64,000 bases of DNA, from NCBI RefSeq assembly GCF_016595795.1, contig NZ_JAENHN010000071.1, positions 111,249 to 175,248 of the forward strand, in the 5' to 3' direction. The stretch is from Clostridium yunnanense. Its GTDB lineage: Bacteria; Bacillota; Clostridia; Clostridiales; Clostridiaceae. Numbering within the stretch: position 1 is the stretch's first letter; the number at the start of each line of letters is the position of its first letter. The notes under the pieces are model-generated. The model ran no database searches and was not told the origin of the DNA. It was given only the letters and a program-made list of their open reading frames with translations. This document shows, one piece after another, positions 1 to 8,074 of this stretch. A program made the translations under genes and the position numbers.

Positions 1-848
1 TAATTGGAATGCTTTCTCTAATAGTATATTACATAACCAATATAATCTTAAGGAGATTATATATTATTATAAAATCCCTAAAACGAGTTCGTGGGGGAGA
101 TCTAGATGTAGACATACCTGTCTATAGTAATGATGAGATTGGCCTTTTAGCCCATCATTTTAGGCAGCTAGTAAATAAAATAAATGTACTAATAAAAGAT
201 AGCATAGACAAAAAAACTGTAACTAAAGAAGCTGAATTGAAAGCTTTAAAAAATCAATTAGATGCACATTTTTTATATAACACACTGGAAAACATAAGAA
301 TGATGGCAGAAATAGAAGAGAACTATACTGTATCAGATTCTTTAGCAAGTCTTGGTGAAATGATGAGATATAATATGAAATGGGACAGGGATTATGTGCC
401 ACTTTTTGAAGAAATAAACCATATAAAAAATTATATCGCATTGATGGCCATAAGATTTGAGCATAATATAAACTTAAAGATCAATATAGAAGAAAAACTA
501 ATGGACAAAGAGGTACTTAAGTTATCACTTCAACCGTTGGTTGAAAATTCAGTAAAACATGGGTTGATTAAGAAACTTGTTAAAGAAGATGGAACAATAG
601 TTATAGAAGGTAAGGAAGATGAAAAATACACATATATAACTATTATAGATAATGGCTGTGGTATAGAAGATGATACTCTTGCAGAATTAAAAGAGTTTTT
701 GGATAGCAATGAACAAAACACAAAACATGGACTTGGAATGAAAAATGTAAATGAAAGAATCAAAATTTATTATGGTGAACATTACGGCATTGATATTGTC
801 AGTAGAAAAAATTATTTTACAAGGATAATATTAAAATTACCAAGGTAA
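1..848 (+). CDS. YesM-type sensor histidine kinase, 5'-truncated
   Basis: C-terminal part of a membrane sensor kinase of the YesM/LytS (His_kinase, HATPase_c) group. The reading frame is open to the window edge, so the N-terminal sensor and first membrane segment lie outside. Visible parts, counting from the Met at 9, are a hydrophobic segment (about 1-22), a HAMP-like linker (about 15-65), and the phosphoacceptor region HFLYNTLENI with His87. These are followed by the ATPase N-box (LQPLVENSVKHG) and the G boxes DNGCGI and HGLGM. The stop lies 14 bases before the response regulator start, so the two are co-transcribed. Such pairs usually control carbohydrate uptake or utilisation genes in Firmicutes; the stimulus is not visible here. 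Confidence 0.9.
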   Translation, partial: IGMLSLIVYYITNIILRRLYIIIKSLKRVRGGDLDVDIPVYSNDEIGLLAHHFRQLVNKINVLIKDSIDKKTVTKEAELKALKNQLDAHFLYNTLENIRMMAEIEENYTVSDSLASLGEMMRYNMKWDRDYVPLFEEINHIKNYIALMAIRFEHNINLKINIEEKLMDKEVLKLSLQPLVENSVKHGLIKKLVKEDGTIVIEGKEDEKYTYITIIDNGCGIEDDTLAELKEFLDSNEQNTKHGLGMKNVNERIKIYYGEHYGIDIVSRKNYFTRIILKLPR

Positions 849-862
849 GGTGGAGAGGCTAT

Positions 863-2404
863 TTGAAAAAGGTTTTGATAGTTGATGATGAGAAGTTTAT
901 ACGAAACGGACTTGAATCCATAATTAAAAGAAAATACGAAGAGAAATATGAAACTATTTTATGTTCAAATGGAATTGATGCATTAGAAAAAGTAAAAAGT
1001 GAAGATATATTTTTTGTAATCACTGATATAAGAATGCCTGAATGTGATGGAATAGAGTTTTTAAAAAGATTAAATAATGAAGAGTTAAGAATACCAACAC
1101 TAATTCTCAGTGGGTATGATGACTTTAATTATGCAGTAGAAGCACTAAGATATGGTGCAAAAGACTATCTATTAAAGCCAATAAAAAAGAATGAGTTATA
1201 TGAATCTATAGAGAAAATAGAAAAAGAATATAATCAAGCTATGGAAGATATAAATAAGATAAATATTGAGCTGGTTAATGACATTAGCAATAGGTTTAAT
1301 ATAATACTTTTAAATGAAAGAGTTAGTGATGAAACTGTAAAAGAGGAACTAGGAAAGCTTTGTCAGGGAATTGATGAGAGTTCTTATTATTTAGCTGTTT
1401 TATTTAATAAAGATTTGATGATGATTCCTGAACAAGAAAGAAATGAAAAGTATGATGAGCTACTAAATGCAGTTATGAGGCAACAAGAAAAAATATCTGC
1501 ATTTGTAGATAATCAAGGAAATCTAAATATCATTTATAGTGATATCAATGCAATAACAGATATAAGAAATTGGATTAATGACAATAAAAAGTATGGTTTC
1601 TGCTGTGGAGTAAGCAATAATTTGATTGATTTTAATCAGTTTAGATTGGGATATAAGAATGCTATACTAGCTCTAAAAAGCAATTTAATATATAAAGAAA
1701 ATAAACAACTTACAACCTATGAATATGTTTTGGAAAAGAGTAAAAACTTTGTGCGAAATGAAGTTGTTGAGAAGCTTATTAATTTAATTGGAACTAAAAG
1801 AAGGGACAAGATGATTGAACTTCTTCAGGCAATTTATGCTGAAGAAGTGGTGAGAGAGCAAGGAATTGTCTACCTTGAAAGGTCAAATGAAAAACTGTTA
1901 AAAAGCATAAATCGTTATGTGCAGCAGCAATTGAATAGTAATTTAGAGTTAAAGAATAAGCTTGAGTTTGTAAGTAGTATCTTAAATTTTAATAACTATA
2001 GAGAGTTTTATTATGAACTTAAAGAATTAGTGCTTTATGTTGACGAGCTGCTTTTCGAGATGAGAAGAGCCTTGTGTGATAAGAGCTTTATAGGAAAAGC
2101 GATCGAGTATATAAATAACAATTATTCTAAAAATTTATCACTTACTGTAGTATCAAATGTAGTATCTGTTAATTACAGTTACTTCTCACAGGTATTTAAA
2201 GAACATACTGGAGAAAATTTTATAAATTATTTAAGGAACATAAGAGTTAAAAAAGCTCAAGAACTTTTGAAAGAGCAAGAACTTAAGGTTTATGAGGTTG
2301 CTGAAGCTGTGGGATATTCAGATTCAAAGCAGTTTACAAAAGCTTTTAAGAGTGTAACGGGAATAACTCCACAAGAATTTAAAGAGAAACAGTTTATCAA
2401 CTAG
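863..2404 (+). CDS. YesN-type AraC-family response regulator
   Basis: Partner regulator of the preceding kinase, 513 residues. The N-terminal receiver domain (about 1-125) has the acidic pair D8-D9, phosphoacceptor D55 (in VITDIRMP), the S/T switch in LILSGYDD and the lysine in LLKPIKK. A central linker of roughly 280 residues follows, as usual in YesN proteins. The last 100 residues form an AraC double helix-turn-helix (SYFSQVFKEHTGENF and EVAEAVGYSDSKQFTKAFK). The start is TTG, preceded by a GGTGGAGAGG ribosome binding site. It should bind DNA and activate nearby transport or hydrolase genes, which would lie upstream of the window. No target gene is visible downstream. Confidence 0.93.
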   Translation: MKKVLIVDDEKFIRNGLESIIKRKYEEKYETILCSNGIDALEKVKSEDIFFVITDIRMPECDGIEFLKRLNNEELRIPTLILSGYDDFNYAVEALRYGAKDYLLKPIKKNELYESIEKIEKEYNQAMEDINKINIELVNDISNRFNIILLNERVSDETVKEELGKLCQGIDESSYYLAVLFNKDLMMIPEQERNEKYDELLNAVMRQQEKISAFVDNQGNLNIIYSDINAITDIRNWINDNKKYGFCCGVSNNLIDFNQFRLGYKNAILALKSNLIYKENKQLTTYEYVLEKSKNFVRNEVVEKLINLIGTKRRDKMIELLQAIYAEEVVREQGIVYLERSNEKLLKSINRYVQQQLNSNLELKNKLEFVSSILNFNNYREFYYELKELVLYVDELLFEMRRALCDKSFIGKAIEYINNNYSKNLSLTVVSNVVSVNYSYFSQVFKEHTGENFINYLRNIRVKKAQELLKEQELKVYEVAEAVGYSDSKQFTKAFKSVTGITPQEFKEKQFIN

Positions 2405-2421
2405 TATTTTTAAATGCGTGC

Positions 2422-2621
2422 TGAAATTTTGGTGTCACTATCTCCAATGCTTGAATGAGCTTCGCAGAGAATTAATATGACTTATTCCAATAAGATAGCT
2501 ACAACTGTATAACTCACTACGTTCGGACAATACAGTTGATTAACGCTATCTTATCTTCATAAGTCATTTAATTCTAGTTGCTTGCTCATAGAGCATCTCC
2601 GTTAGTAACACCTAAATTTCA
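2422..2621 (+). repeat. Family A palindromic repeat, copy A1
   Basis: A 200-bp imperfect palindrome. The terminal arms are TGAAATTTTGGTGTCACT on the left and AGTAACACCTAAATTTCA on the right, 16 of 18 positions complementary. Inner arms AGAATTAATATGACTTAT / ATAAGTCATTTAATTCT and AAGATAGC / GCTATCTT continue the pairing to an apical loop beginning AACTCACTACGTTCGGAC. It lies between the yesN-like gene and a terminator-like hairpin at 2925. It contains no open reading frame. Confidence 0.88.
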
Positions 2622-2924
2622 ATAGTAATATTAAAATGATACTAGTTAGCATTTTAATATGTAAACTAAAATCATATGGTTATATTTTTAATAAACGAGA
2701 GTTGTGAAGGATTTTATTTATGTAGGAAAGTTGATTATAAATAATATTAAATATAGTATAAATTTAATTAATTTAATGAAGAACTTCATAGATAGATTTG
2801 ATTGAAACTATAATTAGAATAGACAATTTTAGTATTGTTTAATAAAGGAATTATTATCAACTGATAACATATATCATGAATAATTATGTAGAAAACAAAA
2901 TATATATAATTATAGAAGTCTTAT
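2622..2924. other. AT-rich gene-free stretch
   Basis: Between repeat A1 and the hairpin at 2925 I see only AT-rich sequence with stops in all frames, no convincing RBS-start pair and no recognisable RNA motif. Confidence 0.5.
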
Positions 2925-2961
2925 AAATACCGAGGTTTAGAGCGATATCCTCGGTATTTTT
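2925..2961 (+). terminator. Rho-independent terminator-like hairpin
   Basis: Stem AAATACCGAGG / CCTCGGTATTT around a 13-nt loop, followed by a short T-tract. It lies 520 bases after the yesN-like stop codon, so it is either that operon's terminator displaced by the A1 repeat or the end of an unseen small transcript. Confidence 0.7.
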
Positions 2962-3015
2962 GCTTGTTATAAGGGGTCAAAGTATTATTTAATGAAAAAT
3001 TTTCTAAAAAAAGTC

Positions 3016-3044
3016 TTTACAAGTAATAATAACTATTATATAAT
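3016..3044 (+). promoter_or_regulatory. Sigma-A promoter of reverse rubrerythrin
   Basis: TTTACA at 3016-3021 and a consensus TATAAT at 3039-3044 separated by exactly 17 bases, about 70 bases before the start codon. No PerR-like operator is obvious. Confidence 0.7.
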
Positions 3045-3114
3045 ATGAATTGTAGAAACGCTAACAAGTTATCAAATGAAATTAATATATATGATTTAAG
3101 AGGAGGATTTAGGA

Positions 3115-3660
3115 ATGAAGAAGTTTATATGTACAATATGTGGATATGTTTATGAGGGAGAAGCTGCTCCAGAGAAATGCCCAGTATGTGGAGCGCCAGC
3201 ATCAAAATTCAATGAACAAAGCGGAGAACTAGTATGGGCTGATGAGCACAGAATCGGAGTTGCTCAAGGCGTTGATGAAAGAGTATTAGAAGGCTTAAGA
3301 GCTAACTTCACTGGAGAATGTACAGAAGTTGGTATGTATCTTGCAATGAGCAGACAAGCTGATAGAGAAGGATTCCCAGAAGTTGCTGAAGCATATAAGA
3401 GAATAGCTTTCGAAGAAGCTGAACATGCTGCAAAGTTTGCTGAATTATTAGGAGAAGTTGTAGTTGCTGATACTAAGAAGAATCTTGAAGCTAGAGTAGA
3501 AGCTGAATACGGCGCAACTGCTGGTAAGAAAGAATTGGCTACATTAGCTAAACAATTAAACTACGATGCAATCCATGACACAGTTCATGAAATGTGTAAA
3601 GATGAAGCTAGACATGGAAAAGCTTTCAAGGGTTTATTAGAAAGATATTTCAATAACTAA
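3115..3660 (+). CDS. Reverse rubrerythrin
   Basis: Iron protein of oxygen and peroxide detoxification, 181 residues. The rubredoxin domain is at the N terminus (C6, C9, C22, C25 in CTICG and CPVCGAP) and the di-iron ferritin-like domain follows. This is the reverse order of classical rubrerythrin and is typical of clostridial revRbr, which reduces H2O2 and O2 with NADH-derived electrons. The di-iron ligands sit in FEEAEH and DEARHG helices. The strong RBS AAGAGGAGGA, a consensus promoter and codons such as GCT and AAC suggest high expression. It is transcribed alone and ends in a strong hairpin. A classical rubrerythrin is encoded at 30692. Confidence 0.96.
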   Translation: MKKFICTICGYVYEGEAAPEKCPVCGAPASKFNEQSGELVWADEHRIGVAQGVDERVLEGLRANFTGECTEVGMYLAMSRQADREGFPEVAEAYKRIAFEEAEHAAKFAELLGEVVVADTKKNLEARVEAEYGATAGKKELATLAKQLNYDAIHDTVHEMCKDEARHGKAFKGLLERYFNN

Positions 3661-3672
3661 TTATAACATATC

Positions 3673-3701
3673 AAAGGACAGGCGTTTGCCTGTCCTTTTT
3701 A
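3673..3701 (+). terminator. Terminator of reverse rubrerythrin
   Basis: Perfect 11-bp stem AAAGGACAGGC / GCCTGTCCTTT with a GTTT loop and a T-tract, 12 bases after the stop codon. Confidence 0.93.
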
Positions 3702-3714
3702 GTTATGTGAATAT

Positions 3715-3919
3715 GTATAAAAATTTAGGAAGTGCTACTTCCTATACTTGATGAGCTTCGTAAAGAATTAATATGATTTACTCCAATGAAATGACTAAAA
3801 CTGTATAACTCGCTTTGCTCAGACAATACAGTTTCCTAACGTCATTTCATTTCCGTAAATCATTTAATTCTAGTTACTTGCGCATATGTATCTTCCGTAG
3901 CACTACCTAAATTTTATAC
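3715..3919 (+). repeat. Family A palindromic repeat, copy A2
   Basis: About 205 bp with terminal arms GTATAAAAATTTAGGAAGTG and CACTACCTAAATTTTATAC. The arm bases differ from A1 (GGAAGTGCTAC pairing with GTAGCACTACC) but remain complementary. The apical loop is the divergent form AACTCGCTTTGCTCAGAC. It lies just downstream of the rubrerythrin terminator. Confidence 0.87.
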
Positions 3920-3936
3920 GTGATATTAAACATAAC

Positions 3937-4137
3937 TTAAAATTTAGATATTTCTACATCCAATGCTCGAATGATCTTCACAAAGAATTAATATGATTTT
4001 TTACGATTTAATAGCTAAAACTTTATAACTCACTACGTTCAGACAATAAAGTTTCTTAACGCTATTCAATCTCCAAAAATCATTTAATTCTAACTGTTAG
4101 ATCATATAGCATCTCCTGTAGTAATATCTAAATTTAA
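3937..4137 (+). repeat. Family A palindromic repeat, copy A3
   Basis: About 200 bp with outer arms TTAAAATTTAGATATTTCTAC read to 20 bases from the left, pairing with GTAGTAATATCTAAATTTAA. The apical loop is AACTCACTACGTTCAGAC. It follows copy A2 by only 17 bases, so the two form a tandem pair. Confidence 0.87.
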
Positions 4138-4163
4138 TACGTAACAGCGTATATAACTAAAGA

Positions 4164-4217
4164 TTAAGTAGTGTTAACATATATTCTATGAGTTTCGAAG
4201 ATAATTAGTATGCTTTC
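4164..4217 (+). repeat. Degenerate left half of family A repeat
   Basis: The segment containing TTAAGTAGTGTTAAC, then CTATGAGTTTCG and AATTAGTATG, matches the left arm of the family with several changes and no right arm. It runs directly into the stop codon of the convergent CYTH gene at 4218. Confidence 0.55.
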
Positions 4218-4778
4218 TTAAAGTCCTTTCTGATCTCCTTTAGCAAGGCCTCTTTCTTCTAGTATCTCGTAGATTGTCTTTGAGGTAGTGTCTGACATTG
4301 TGTAGCCTAGAGCTTCAACAACTTCTTGTAATTCATCTTCATAAGCTGTTTCTATCTCTATGTAAGGGAAAGGACAGAAGTTTTTGTCGTTGATATCTAT
4401 TTCAACTAATGTGTTTTTGTATTTATAGCTTTCTCGAGATTTTTTTATAGTTTCAACTAAAGTTAGTCCTAGAGCATTAAATAGCTTTTCTGCAGTATCA
4501 CCGTCGTCAACTATTATTTCGTTTTCTTCCATTACTTTATATTTTTCTTGAGATAGCATCTTTTTAGTGGTCATAAAATAAACTATTTTGTTGTTAAGCT
4601 TGTCGTCAATAGTTCTAACTCTAGCGTAGCCTTTAGCTGATAATAGTCTTCTGTCTGGAAAATCGAAAATCTTATTTACTTGATCTTCATCTTTAACTTT
4701 ATATCCTCCAAGAGCAGTTATTTTATTTTTGATTTCTTCAACATCAATATCTAAAATTCTTGTTTCTAATTCTTGCAT
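4218..4778 (-). CDS. CYTH domain protein (class IV adenylate cyclase/triphosphatase superfamily)
   Basis: A 186-residue single-domain CYTH protein. The N terminus MQELETRILDID carries the family's ExExK-type signature as E3-x-E5-x-R7. The basic and acidic strand residues expected of the triphosphate tunnel follow (YARVRTID, TKKMLSQEKYKVMEENE, KSRESYKY, VEIDI, YIEIETAYED). Family members hydrolyse inorganic or nucleoside triphosphates or make cAMP; which one cannot be told here. I choose ATG at 4778 because a GGAGG site lies 6 bases upstream; a TTG 12 bases earlier would overlap the RBS. The gene is transcribed alone, convergent with the rubrerythrin. Its stop codon abuts a degenerate repeat, so the C terminus may have been reshaped by it. 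Confidence 0.85.
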   Translation of the reverse strand: MQELETRILDIDVEEIKNKITALGGYKVKDEDQVNKIFDFPDRRLLSAKGYARVRTIDDKLNNKIVYFMTTKKMLSQEKYKVMEENEIIVDDGDTAEKLFNALGLTLVETIKKSRESYKYKNTLVEIDINDKNFCPFPYIEIETAYEDELQEVVEALGYTMSDTTSKTIYEILEERGLAKGDQKGL

Positions 4779-5070
4779 AGTATCCTCCAAGTTTCTTTAA
4801 GTTATATAAAATGTATTTAAGATTTAATATAAACCTTAGTTTATCTCTAATAATAGTTTATCAAAGTGCTTGCAAAGTTCAATCTTTAAATTTATTAGTT
4901 TTTTATAAAGCCATTTTTTTACTGTATTGTACGAAATATATAAGAACTTAAGCTTATTTTAGTCAAAGTAACTAAAATGAAAATCCTTACGGAAAGGATT
5001 ACATTTTATGCTATAATGATATCATTAAGGTATTCCATAATGGAAAAACAATGGTTGAGGGGGATGTTAT

Positions 5071-5568
5071 ATGGATCAATTTAAGGAACAATTAGTCAGA
5101 GCACAAAATCCAGGAAAATATAAGGTAGCAAAAATGGTTATGTACATAATAGGTGTACTTGCGGTACTTTCTTTGTTTACTGGAAACCTTATATTAGGGT
5201 TGCTACTTGTTGTGATTGCAGGTATACTTTTTTATGTGAAACGATTCTTCTATCTTGAATTTGAGTATGTAATAACCAATGGAGAAGTTGATGTTGATGT
5301 TATATATGAAACAACAACAAGAAAGAAGAAGATGTCCTTTAACATGAAGGAAGTTTCACTTTTAGCGCCTTATGAAAGTGATGAGTATAAGGCATTAAAT
5401 AACAAACCTTCGAAGATAATAAATGCAATACCGGAAGGAAATAAAGATAGAGTTTATGTAGCCGTAGTTACAGAAGGAAATGATAAGGCTCAACTAATTT
5501 TTGTTCCTAATCAAGAATTTGTGAATATTTGCTTTTTATTCAATCCGAAGGTGGTAAAGAAAAATTAG
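5071..5568 (+). CDS. DUF6106-like two-helix membrane protein
   Basis: A 165-residue protein with two hydrophobic segments (about 19-37 and 40-58) separated by a short turn, then a soluble C-terminal domain rich in beta strands. The layout resembles the uncharacterised clostridial DUF6106 family; I recognise the family from memory of its shape and give no function. RBS GAGGGGG. It is followed after 16 bases by the nucleoid-associated protein gene, so they form an operon. Confidence 0.7.
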   Translation: MDQFKEQLVRAQNPGKYKVAKMVMYIIGVLAVLSLFTGNLILGLLLVVIAGILFYVKRFFYLEFEYVITNGEVDVDVIYETTTRKKKMSFNMKEVSLLAPYESDEYKALNNKPSKIINAIPEGNKDRVYVAVVTEGNDKAQLIFVPNQEFVNICFLFNPKVVKKN

Positions 5569-5584
5569 TGCCAGAGGTGAGTAG

Positions 5585-6625
5585 ATGGAGTACGTAAATG
5601 ACATTAGTATCGTAGAGGCTGTAATTCATATATTGGATACAAATGGGGATGAACCTATATTAAATGAATATAGGTTAGAACTAAACGAAGATACATACAA
5701 ATTTTTATACAGACATATTGAAAGAGCTTTTAAGGATGAAGAGCTTAAATATGCTGTATTTAATCCAGAAAGAAATATAGTAAAAGAAGTTTCTCAAGAC
5801 TATCTAGATGGAATTAACTCAGATATTGTGTCTATTTCTAAGGAACTTGCAAGACAGATGTTTGCTGTAATGAAGGGCAATGTGAACATCCCATCCTGTG
5901 ACCTTATAGTTGTAGCTATTTCCACAGATCAAGGACCAATGCTTGCAATTATGAAGATGGATTATGTAAGAAATTTTACTCATAAGATAGATTTTATTGA
6001 AGATAAGATTGGAATTGATATAATAGAACAGGCTTCAGGTCTTCCTGCAAGCAGCTCAAGACTTCAAAAGTGTGCATTTATAAAACCATTAAGAGAAGAG
6101 CATACAATTAATCTAATGGTTATAGATAAGCAAAAGAAGTCAAAAGAAGAGGAAGAATATGGAGCAAATTACTTTATAAATAATTATCTAGGCTGCTCAA
6201 TTGTTACCAATGAGAGAGATATGACTAAAACCTTTGTAAAGGCTGCAGAAGCATGGACGAGGAATAATGTGAATGAAGATGCGGATAAAGCAGAGAAGAT
6301 AAGAAGCACTATTAAAAGTAAGCTAAAAGAAGAAGATACAATAAATGTGCAAGAACTATCTCATGAGCTTTTTAAAGAAGAGCCTCAAGTTAAGGAAAGC
6401 TTCAACCAATTTGTATCTGCTCAAGGGTTAGACGAGGAAATAGCAGTAGATAAGCAATGGGTAGAGAAAAAGCTCAAAAGGGTAAGGCTTAAGATTGATA
6501 AAGATATAGATTTATATTTGACGGAAGAAGCCTATAATGATCCTCAAAGATTTGAAATACAGCGTAATGGTGATGGAAGTATAAACCTTGTGGTAAAGCA
6601 TGTTATAAACTATATAGAAAAATAG
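5585..6625 (+). CDS. 37-kDa nucleoid-associated protein, NdpA family
   Basis: A 346-residue member of the NdpA/YejK family (PF04245), cytoplasmic proteins that copurify with the bacterial nucleoid; the biochemical role is poorly known. Family hallmarks are the long acidic and lysine-rich middle (about 200-290) and the conserved ASSSRLQKCAF-like segment (about 155-168). Also present is the C-terminal block that reads out as KKLKRVRLKIDKDIDLYL. The length is typical. RBS AGAGGTGAG is directly upstream. It is the second gene of a two-gene operon and ends in a strong terminator. Confidence 0.85.
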   Translation: MEYVNDISIVEAVIHILDTNGDEPILNEYRLELNEDTYKFLYRHIERAFKDEELKYAVFNPERNIVKEVSQDYLDGINSDIVSISKELARQMFAVMKGNVNIPSCDLIVVAISTDQGPMLAIMKMDYVRNFTHKIDFIEDKIGIDIIEQASGLPASSSRLQKCAFIKPLREEHTINLMVIDKQKKSKEEEEYGANYFINNYLGCSIVTNERDMTKTFVKAAEAWTRNNVNEDADKAEKIRSTIKSKLKEEDTINVQELSHELFKEEPQVKESFNQFVSAQGLDEEIAVDKQWVEKKLKRVRLKIDKDIDLYLTEEAYNDPQRFEIQRNGDGSINLVVKHVINYIEK

Positions 6626-6655
6626 ATTTATGCCTGAAATTTAATATAAGTTAAT

Positions 6656-6691
6656 GAAGAAAGACTGTGGGAGACTGCGGTCTTTCTTTGT
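6656..6691 (+). terminator. Terminator of the NdpA operon
   Basis: Stem GAAGAAAGAC / GTCTTTCTTTG with loop and TTTG tail, about 30 bases after the stop codon. Repeat family B begins at its 3' end. Confidence 0.82.
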
Positions 6692-6787
6692 CGTAAAAGA
6701 AAATATATGATTTTTGAGTTGGCGAAACCTAGATATTTCAATAGATTTTTCTCATATACATTCGTAAAGGCAGATGCGTTAAAAAAT
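6691..6787 (+). repeat. Family B terminator-linked repeat, copy B1
   Basis: Starts at the end of the preceding terminator. It contains the core GCGAAACCTAGATATTTCAA and then the tail CATATACATTCGTAAAGGCA followed by GATGCGTTAAAAAA. The same tail recurs near 56790 and 59816. Confidence 0.72.
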
Positions 6788-6806
6788 ATGGTATGTTATG
6801 AAAATG

Positions 6807-6827
6807 ATAGTTGTATGTTGCAACTAT
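6807..6827 (+). promoter_or_regulatory. Inverted repeat, candidate MarR operator
   Basis: ATAGTTG - 7 bases - CAACTAT, a perfect 7-bp inverted repeat about 35 bases before the MarR start. Spacing and position fit autoregulation by the MarR-type dimer encoded just downstream. Confidence 0.6.
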
Positions 6828-6861
6828 TGTGTGATACAATAATTGCAAGGAGTGATTGAAT

Positions 6862-7308
6862 ATGGTTTTTATGGATGATCCAAAGAAGTTAAGAGAACTG
6901 ATAAGAATGCTTGAAAGAAAGCTTGGAATTTTACAAGATAATGGGTATTCGTGTTGTAAAATAACAATGTCACAGTGTCATGCTTTAGTAGAGATTGGTC
7001 GTGCAAAAGGCATTGCTCTAAATAAGCTAGCAGAATTATTAAATTTAGAGAATAGCACTATGAGCAGGACGGTAAATAATCTTGTAGCAAACGAGCTTGT
7101 AAAGAGAGATATTGATCCACAAGATAGAAGATACGTAACTATATCACTTACTGATAAAGGTAATGATATTTATCAAGGGATTGAAGAAGAAATGAATTTA
7201 TACTTCGCAAAAGTTTATGAAACAATACCTTCTGATAAAAGACAGCAAGTTTTGGAAAGTATTGATATTCTTCTTGAAGCAATCGACAAAAGTAATTGCT
7301 GTGAATAA
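6862..7308 (+). CDS. MarR-family transcriptional regulator, cysteine-rich
   Basis: A 148-residue winged-helix repressor of the MarR family. The helix-turn-helix covers about 52-75 (GIALNKLAELLNLENSTMSR) and the wing DPQDRRYVTISLTDKG about 93-108. It carries an unusual CC pair (C31, C32), C39 in the segment before the DNA-binding domain, and a C-terminal CC (C146, C147). This suggests sensing by thiols or a metal or metalloid. ATG at 6862 is preferred over a TTG at 6856 because the AAGGAG site at 6847 is then 9 bases away. A perfect inverted repeat lies upstream. The next gene, a cysteine-rich methyltransferase, follows after 29 bases and is probably its target. Confidence 0.92.
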   Translation: MVFMDDPKKLRELIRMLERKLGILQDNGYSCCKITMSQCHALVEIGRAKGIALNKLAELLNLENSTMSRTVNNLVANELVKRDIDPQDRRYVTISLTDKGNDIYQGIEEEMNLYFAKVYETIPSDKRQQVLESIDILLEAIDKSNCCE

Positions 7309-7337
7309 TAGATTAAGAATATATGGGAGGGGTATGG

Positions 7338-7967
7338 GTGAGTAGTAAAGTTTATTTTAAAGAAGTAGCTAAAGAATGGGATAACATGAGACAAGAGTTT
7401 TTCTCAGAATCCGTAAGAGATAAGGCTTATGAGGTAGCGAATGTAAAAGAAGAAGAATTAGCGGCAGATATTGGAGCGGGAACAGGCTTTATAACAGAAG
7501 GGCTTTTACAAAAGGGTTTAAAGGTAATAGCTGTTGATCAATCTTATGAGATGCTTGAGGAGATGAAACAGAAATTTAATTCCTTTAATCAAGTAGAATA
7601 TCGACAAGGTGATGCGGAGAGATTACCAATTGATGATGATACAGTAGATTATACAATGGCAAATATGTACCTACATCACGTAGAAGATCCATTTACAGCA
7701 ATTAAAGAAATGGTAAGAATACTAAAACCTTCTGGAAAACTTGTTATTACAGATTTAGATCAGCATAATCATGAGTTTTTAAGAACTGAACAGCATGATA
7801 GATGGATGGGATTTGATCGAAAAGATATTGAAGATTGGTTTGTAGAAGCAGGCTTATCCAATGTATTTGTTGATTGTGTAGGTGGAAATTGTTGTGCAAC
7901 CTCAAGTTGTGGATGTGAAAGTGCAAGCATAAGTATTTTTGTAGCTTATGGTGAGAAGTATAGATAA
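7338..7967 (+). CDS. Class I SAM-dependent methyltransferase with Cys-rich C terminus
   Basis: A 209-residue methyltransferase. Motif I is ADIGAGTGF (about 43-51), followed by the acidic VIAVDQS strand end, QGDAERLP (motif II region) and LKPSGKLVITDL. The C terminus holds five cysteines (C180, C185, C186, C191, C193) in a GGNCC and CGCE context, unusual for a general methyltransferase. The GTG at 7338 is chosen because GGGAGGGG lies about 5 bases upstream; an ATG at 7323 would sit within that site. Together with the cysteine-rich MarR gene before it, this suggests response to a metal, metalloid or thiol-reactive compound. It is not a canonical ArsM by the residues I can see; the substrate is unknown. 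Confidence 0.85.
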   Translation: MSSKVYFKEVAKEWDNMRQEFFSESVRDKAYEVANVKEEELAADIGAGTGFITEGLLQKGLKVIAVDQSYEMLEEMKQKFNSFNQVEYRQGDAERLPIDDDTVDYTMANMYLHHVEDPFTAIKEMVRILKPSGKLVITDLDQHNHEFLRTEQHDRWMGFDRKDIEDWFVEAGLSNVFVDCVGGNCCATSSCGCESASISIFVAYGEKYR

Positions 7968-8018
7968 ACCAGTTCCAAATGAAATGTATCTATAAATATA
8001 AAAAGTAATATATATTAT

Positions 8019-8060
8019 AAAGACAAGTGACTCTCTATATAAAGTTGCTTGTCTTTATTA
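8019..8060 (+). terminator. Terminator of the MarR-methyltransferase operon
   Basis: Stem AAAGACAAG / CTTGTCTTT with a 20-nt loop and TTATT tail. It lies immediately upstream of the acetyltransferase RBS, so it could also attenuate that gene. Confidence 0.7.
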
Positions 8061-8074
8061 GAAGGAGAGTATAA

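Noticed and set aside
2422..4217. Family A repeats as a CRISPR array
   Set aside because: Units are 200-bp palindromes with near-identical interiors and variable arms, not short direct repeats with regular unique spacers; no cas genes are present.
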